Source: Cacajao melanocephalus (taxonomy: Eukaryota > Chordata > Mammalia > Primates > Pitheciidae). Taken from it: 64,000 nucleotides of DNA. The notes under the pieces were generated by a model. It ran no database searches, was not told the DNA's origin, and was given only the letters and a program-made list of their open reading frames with translations. Positions 61,809 through 64,000 of the stretch are shown piece by piece; the first letter of the stretch is position 1, and the number at the start of each line of letters is the position of its first letter. Position numbers and translations under genes: made by a program. Location of the stretch: positions 123,353 to 187,352 of the forward strand of contig CAUYLG010009049.1 in NCBI GenBank assembly GCA_963573385.1, written 5' to 3'.

Positions 61809-63067
61809 AAACAAAGCAGGATGTTGTTGAAAGAATAATTGATGTCAAAATGCCTAAAATCTAGCCCCAGAACCACCAACCATTTGTGTAAATTTTTTAA
61901 TGTCATGAAGACACTGATCCAATTATTCAGAAGAACAGATGATTCCGTATCCACTGCAGTCATCCAGAGTCTGAGGTGAAAGTTGATGACTGATTTTTTT
62001 CCTCTCAAAAATATTCTCTTACAAATTACTACTGTCAAGACCTTCAGCTTCTAACTGGAACAGACAACAAAAACTACTCAAGTATTTACCCTTGTCTTTA
62101 TTGTGGCTGATTACCTCCTGTCCTGCGATAATCTCTGTGTTAAGTAGTTAAGATTCATTACACGGCCTCACTACTTAATATTCTCGAAAACTAGTAGAAG
62201 ATACATTTATTTTTTCTTTTCATATTCTTCTCCTTCTCCATCTAGTTGAACTAATAGGACTTAAGAACAGTATGTATAAATATCTGACATTCAAAAGAAA
62301 AAGAGTCATTTTATGTCTGAGGCAATATGGGAGTGGGGGACTAGTGATCAAGGAAGGTTCCATGGAGAATGTAGCATCATATCTGGATTTTAAGAGGTAA
62401 ATAAATACAGATATATTCTGCTGGTCTAATTCTCATATATGTACCACAGGTATTCCAAAAAGAACCATTGAAAAAAGCAAATATAGAAGGGCTCTGTAGA
62501 TTTTGAAATTAATGATTTTTTTTTCTTTTCTGCATTAATATAGCACAGCAGAGAGTAGAAAAGTCTTAAGGATTTCAGAGTTTGGGGTTATTGCCTGGCA
62601 CGAACAAGCTGTTCATTGTGGCTATGTGGAAAAGGGAAAATGGAAACTATTAATTGCTCATTGATGATTATGACTTACCATGCTATTTATCTCATTTTAT
62701 CCCTCCTTAAGGGAAGAATATATTCCAGCTATAAAAGGATACCCAGACAACATCCATTCTTATGTCATATTTTGTTCAGATTTAGTCTAAATAAAAAGAC
62801 AAAACATTGGCCTAGAGGTGAGCTTGCAAACCAACAAAACAATGCAAGCTTGATATGTAGATGGAATAATATGAGGTAAATTGACTCAAAGGTGCAGATT
62901 GCATTTTGAATTGGTAAGTAGAATATAGATTCATTTAAAAAACCTGAGACTCGTTCAAGTCAGTGTGGACTTTGTCTTGTATTGGTGGTGGGGTTGGAAG
63001 GGGTGATTACGTTCTAATTGGTTATGAATTTTTGTTTTAGAATATAATTTTAGAATTTAGTGATAAT
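61809..63067. other. Unrecognised stretch
   Basis: No named repeat or RNA gene. A frame at 62616-62879 (87 codons) has no recognisable domain. Confidence 0.5.
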
Positions 63068-63235
63068 TGGGAGCACTGTTTCTTAAATCTGATTCCTTAG
63101 AATCAACCTGAAATCTTTAAAGAAAGACTTTTTTTCAGTAGATCTGGGGTGGATTCTAAGAATCTGCTTTTCTAGCAAGCAACGAGGAGATAATTATGCT
63201 GCTGTTGCAGTGACACATTTTGAGAAACAGGGATA
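63068..63235 (+). mobile_element. MER20-like hAT-Charlie DNA transposon
   Basis: CAGTAGATCTGGGGTGGATT, AAGAATCTGCTTTTCTAGCA and TGACACATTTTGAGAAACAG follow the order of small non-autonomous hAT elements of MER20 type; the left end near GGGAGCACTGTTTCTTAAAT is the complement-like partner of the right end. Confidence 0.65.
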
Positions 63236-63780
63236 TAGACAATGTATTTGAAAGAGTGATGCTGAGTACAGGAGATAAGTTAGACAGTGCCTGTAGTTGT
63301 CTAGGAGAGAATGCCCAGTGTAAATGAAGGCAGTGGGAAGAGAATACAGAGGAAGGAATAGAAATGAGTCATGTGGGGAAGATAGGCTACACAGCAGGTG
63401 GTGACTCTTCATTTAACTTCAGTGCTTTCGGTAAGCCGCTTGGCCATGTCTTAGAAGGTCTATGTACCTCTTCAGTTGGAGACATTTGCAATGCTTCCCA
63501 TTGCTGCTCACTTTTTCTACAATTAATTCCTCTCTGCAGTGGTTCCCAAATGAGGATACAATTCTCACTTAGCTACTATTATGTCTTTAATTTTTCCCTT
63601 TTAGCACTTGCAAATATATTAACTAGGAGGCCTCCTTCAGGAAGGGACTATCAGTGGGTAGGAGCAGCTATAGAAATACTTGCCATGTATGAATATTGGA
63701 TATTGAGAACTCTGAAAGCGAAGTCTAGAATGCTCTCCACACATTTATTACATGGTTGTGTGTTAAGTAGTAACTCCTTT
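63236..63780. other. Unrecognised stretch
   Basis: Nothing identified. A 148-codon frame at 63364-63810 ends in translated poly-T (a run of Phe) and shows no family resemblance. Confidence 0.5.
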
Positions 63781-63915
63781 CTTTTTTTTTTTTTTTTTGA
63801 AAGAAAGTGAGAGTGAAAGAAAGAAAGAAAAAGAATGTATGAGAGAAAGAAAGAGGACGAAAAAGAGGGAGAGAGAACAGGATTCTTGTTCTACTGCCCA
63901 GGCTAGAATGCAGTC
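63781..63915 (-). mobile_element. Alu scrap, antisense, with expanded purine tract
   Basis: A T-run (63783-63798) followed by a ~75-bp GAAA/GAGA-rich tract, then TTGTTCTACTGCCCAGGCTA and GAATGCAGT, the tail-proximal 40 bases of an antisense Alu. The remaining Alu body is absent. Confidence 0.8.
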
Positions 63916-64000
63916 TAAAAATGGGTATTAAAAACCTCTATTATGCCAATAATTGTGTTTAACAATGGAGACAGGAAGGAATAAGAGATGAAAATAACAA
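63916..64000. other. Unrecognised window end
   Basis: 85 bases of AT-rich text without a recognisable feature. Confidence 0.4.

Noticed and set aside
61694..62038. A 114-codon minus-strand open frame
   Set aside because: It overlaps copy B of the unclassified repeat, the corresponding stretch in copy A is not open, and no family is recognisable.
63364..63810. A 148-codon open frame as a possible gene
   Set aside because: No domain resemblance; it ends by reading through an Alu-derived poly-T run, and no splice or promoter context supports it.

Overview
This window is non-coding chromosomal DNA from a primate, most likely human. The organism call rests on Alu elements in several age classes (one Y/Sc-like copy has clean target-site duplications), L1PA-type LINE-1 tails, and THE1/MST/MLT/MLT2 and ERVL remnants over an AT-rich background with ancient MIR and L2. 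I found no protein-coding gene, exon set, tRNA, rRNA or snRNA that I can support. Open frames longer than 60 codons are chance frames, transposon remnants or translated simple repeats. Whether the window is intergenic or lies inside a large intron cannot be decided here. Family names come from memory of consensus sequences and should be read as approximate; a hand tally puts recognisable repeats at about two-fifths of the window.

Layout. 1-3.75 kb: three sense LINE-1 pieces with a truncated Alu between the first two; the first has lost the reverse-transcriptase aspartates. 4.37-5.13 kb: an Alu, a scrap of an opposite-strand Alu and a 430-bp TA/TG microsatellite. 5.2-8.6 kb: a MIR, then an old L1M split by an MST-type and an MLT1-type LTR. 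8.6-15.4 kb: mostly unrecognised, with an MLT1, a MER20-like DNA transposon, a MIR and an exact 28-bp tandem duplication. 15.4-18.1 kb: L1M ORF2, an L1 3' piece and an ERVL-type pol remnant. 22-24.5 kb: antisense L1 with an internal 91-bp duplication. 27.6-30 kb: a long L2 tail and an MLT2-type LTR. 33-34 kb: two Alus. 35-37.55 kb: an older L1 with its complete 5' end, a ~24-bp minisatellite of higher-order structure in the 5' UTR, an ORF1 remnant and two internal deletions. 37.6-48.1 kb: repeat-poor. 48.1-50.8 kb: three Alus, two with clear target-site duplications. 54.6 kb: THE1 LTR. 55.6-63.9 kb: two separate L1s with 5' inversions, a tail-to-tail MIR pair, a partial MST LTR, an unclassified ~220-bp direct repeat, a MER20-like element and an Alu scrap.

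No genes here act together in a pathway; the content is a record of retrotransposition and its by-products. The most noteworthy items are the two inverted L1s (one with target-site duplications and an extra internal deletion), the unclassified duplicated segment at 59.76/61.59 kb, and the L1 5' UTR minisatellite with a ~142-bp super-repeat. No previously undescribed functional system is evident.
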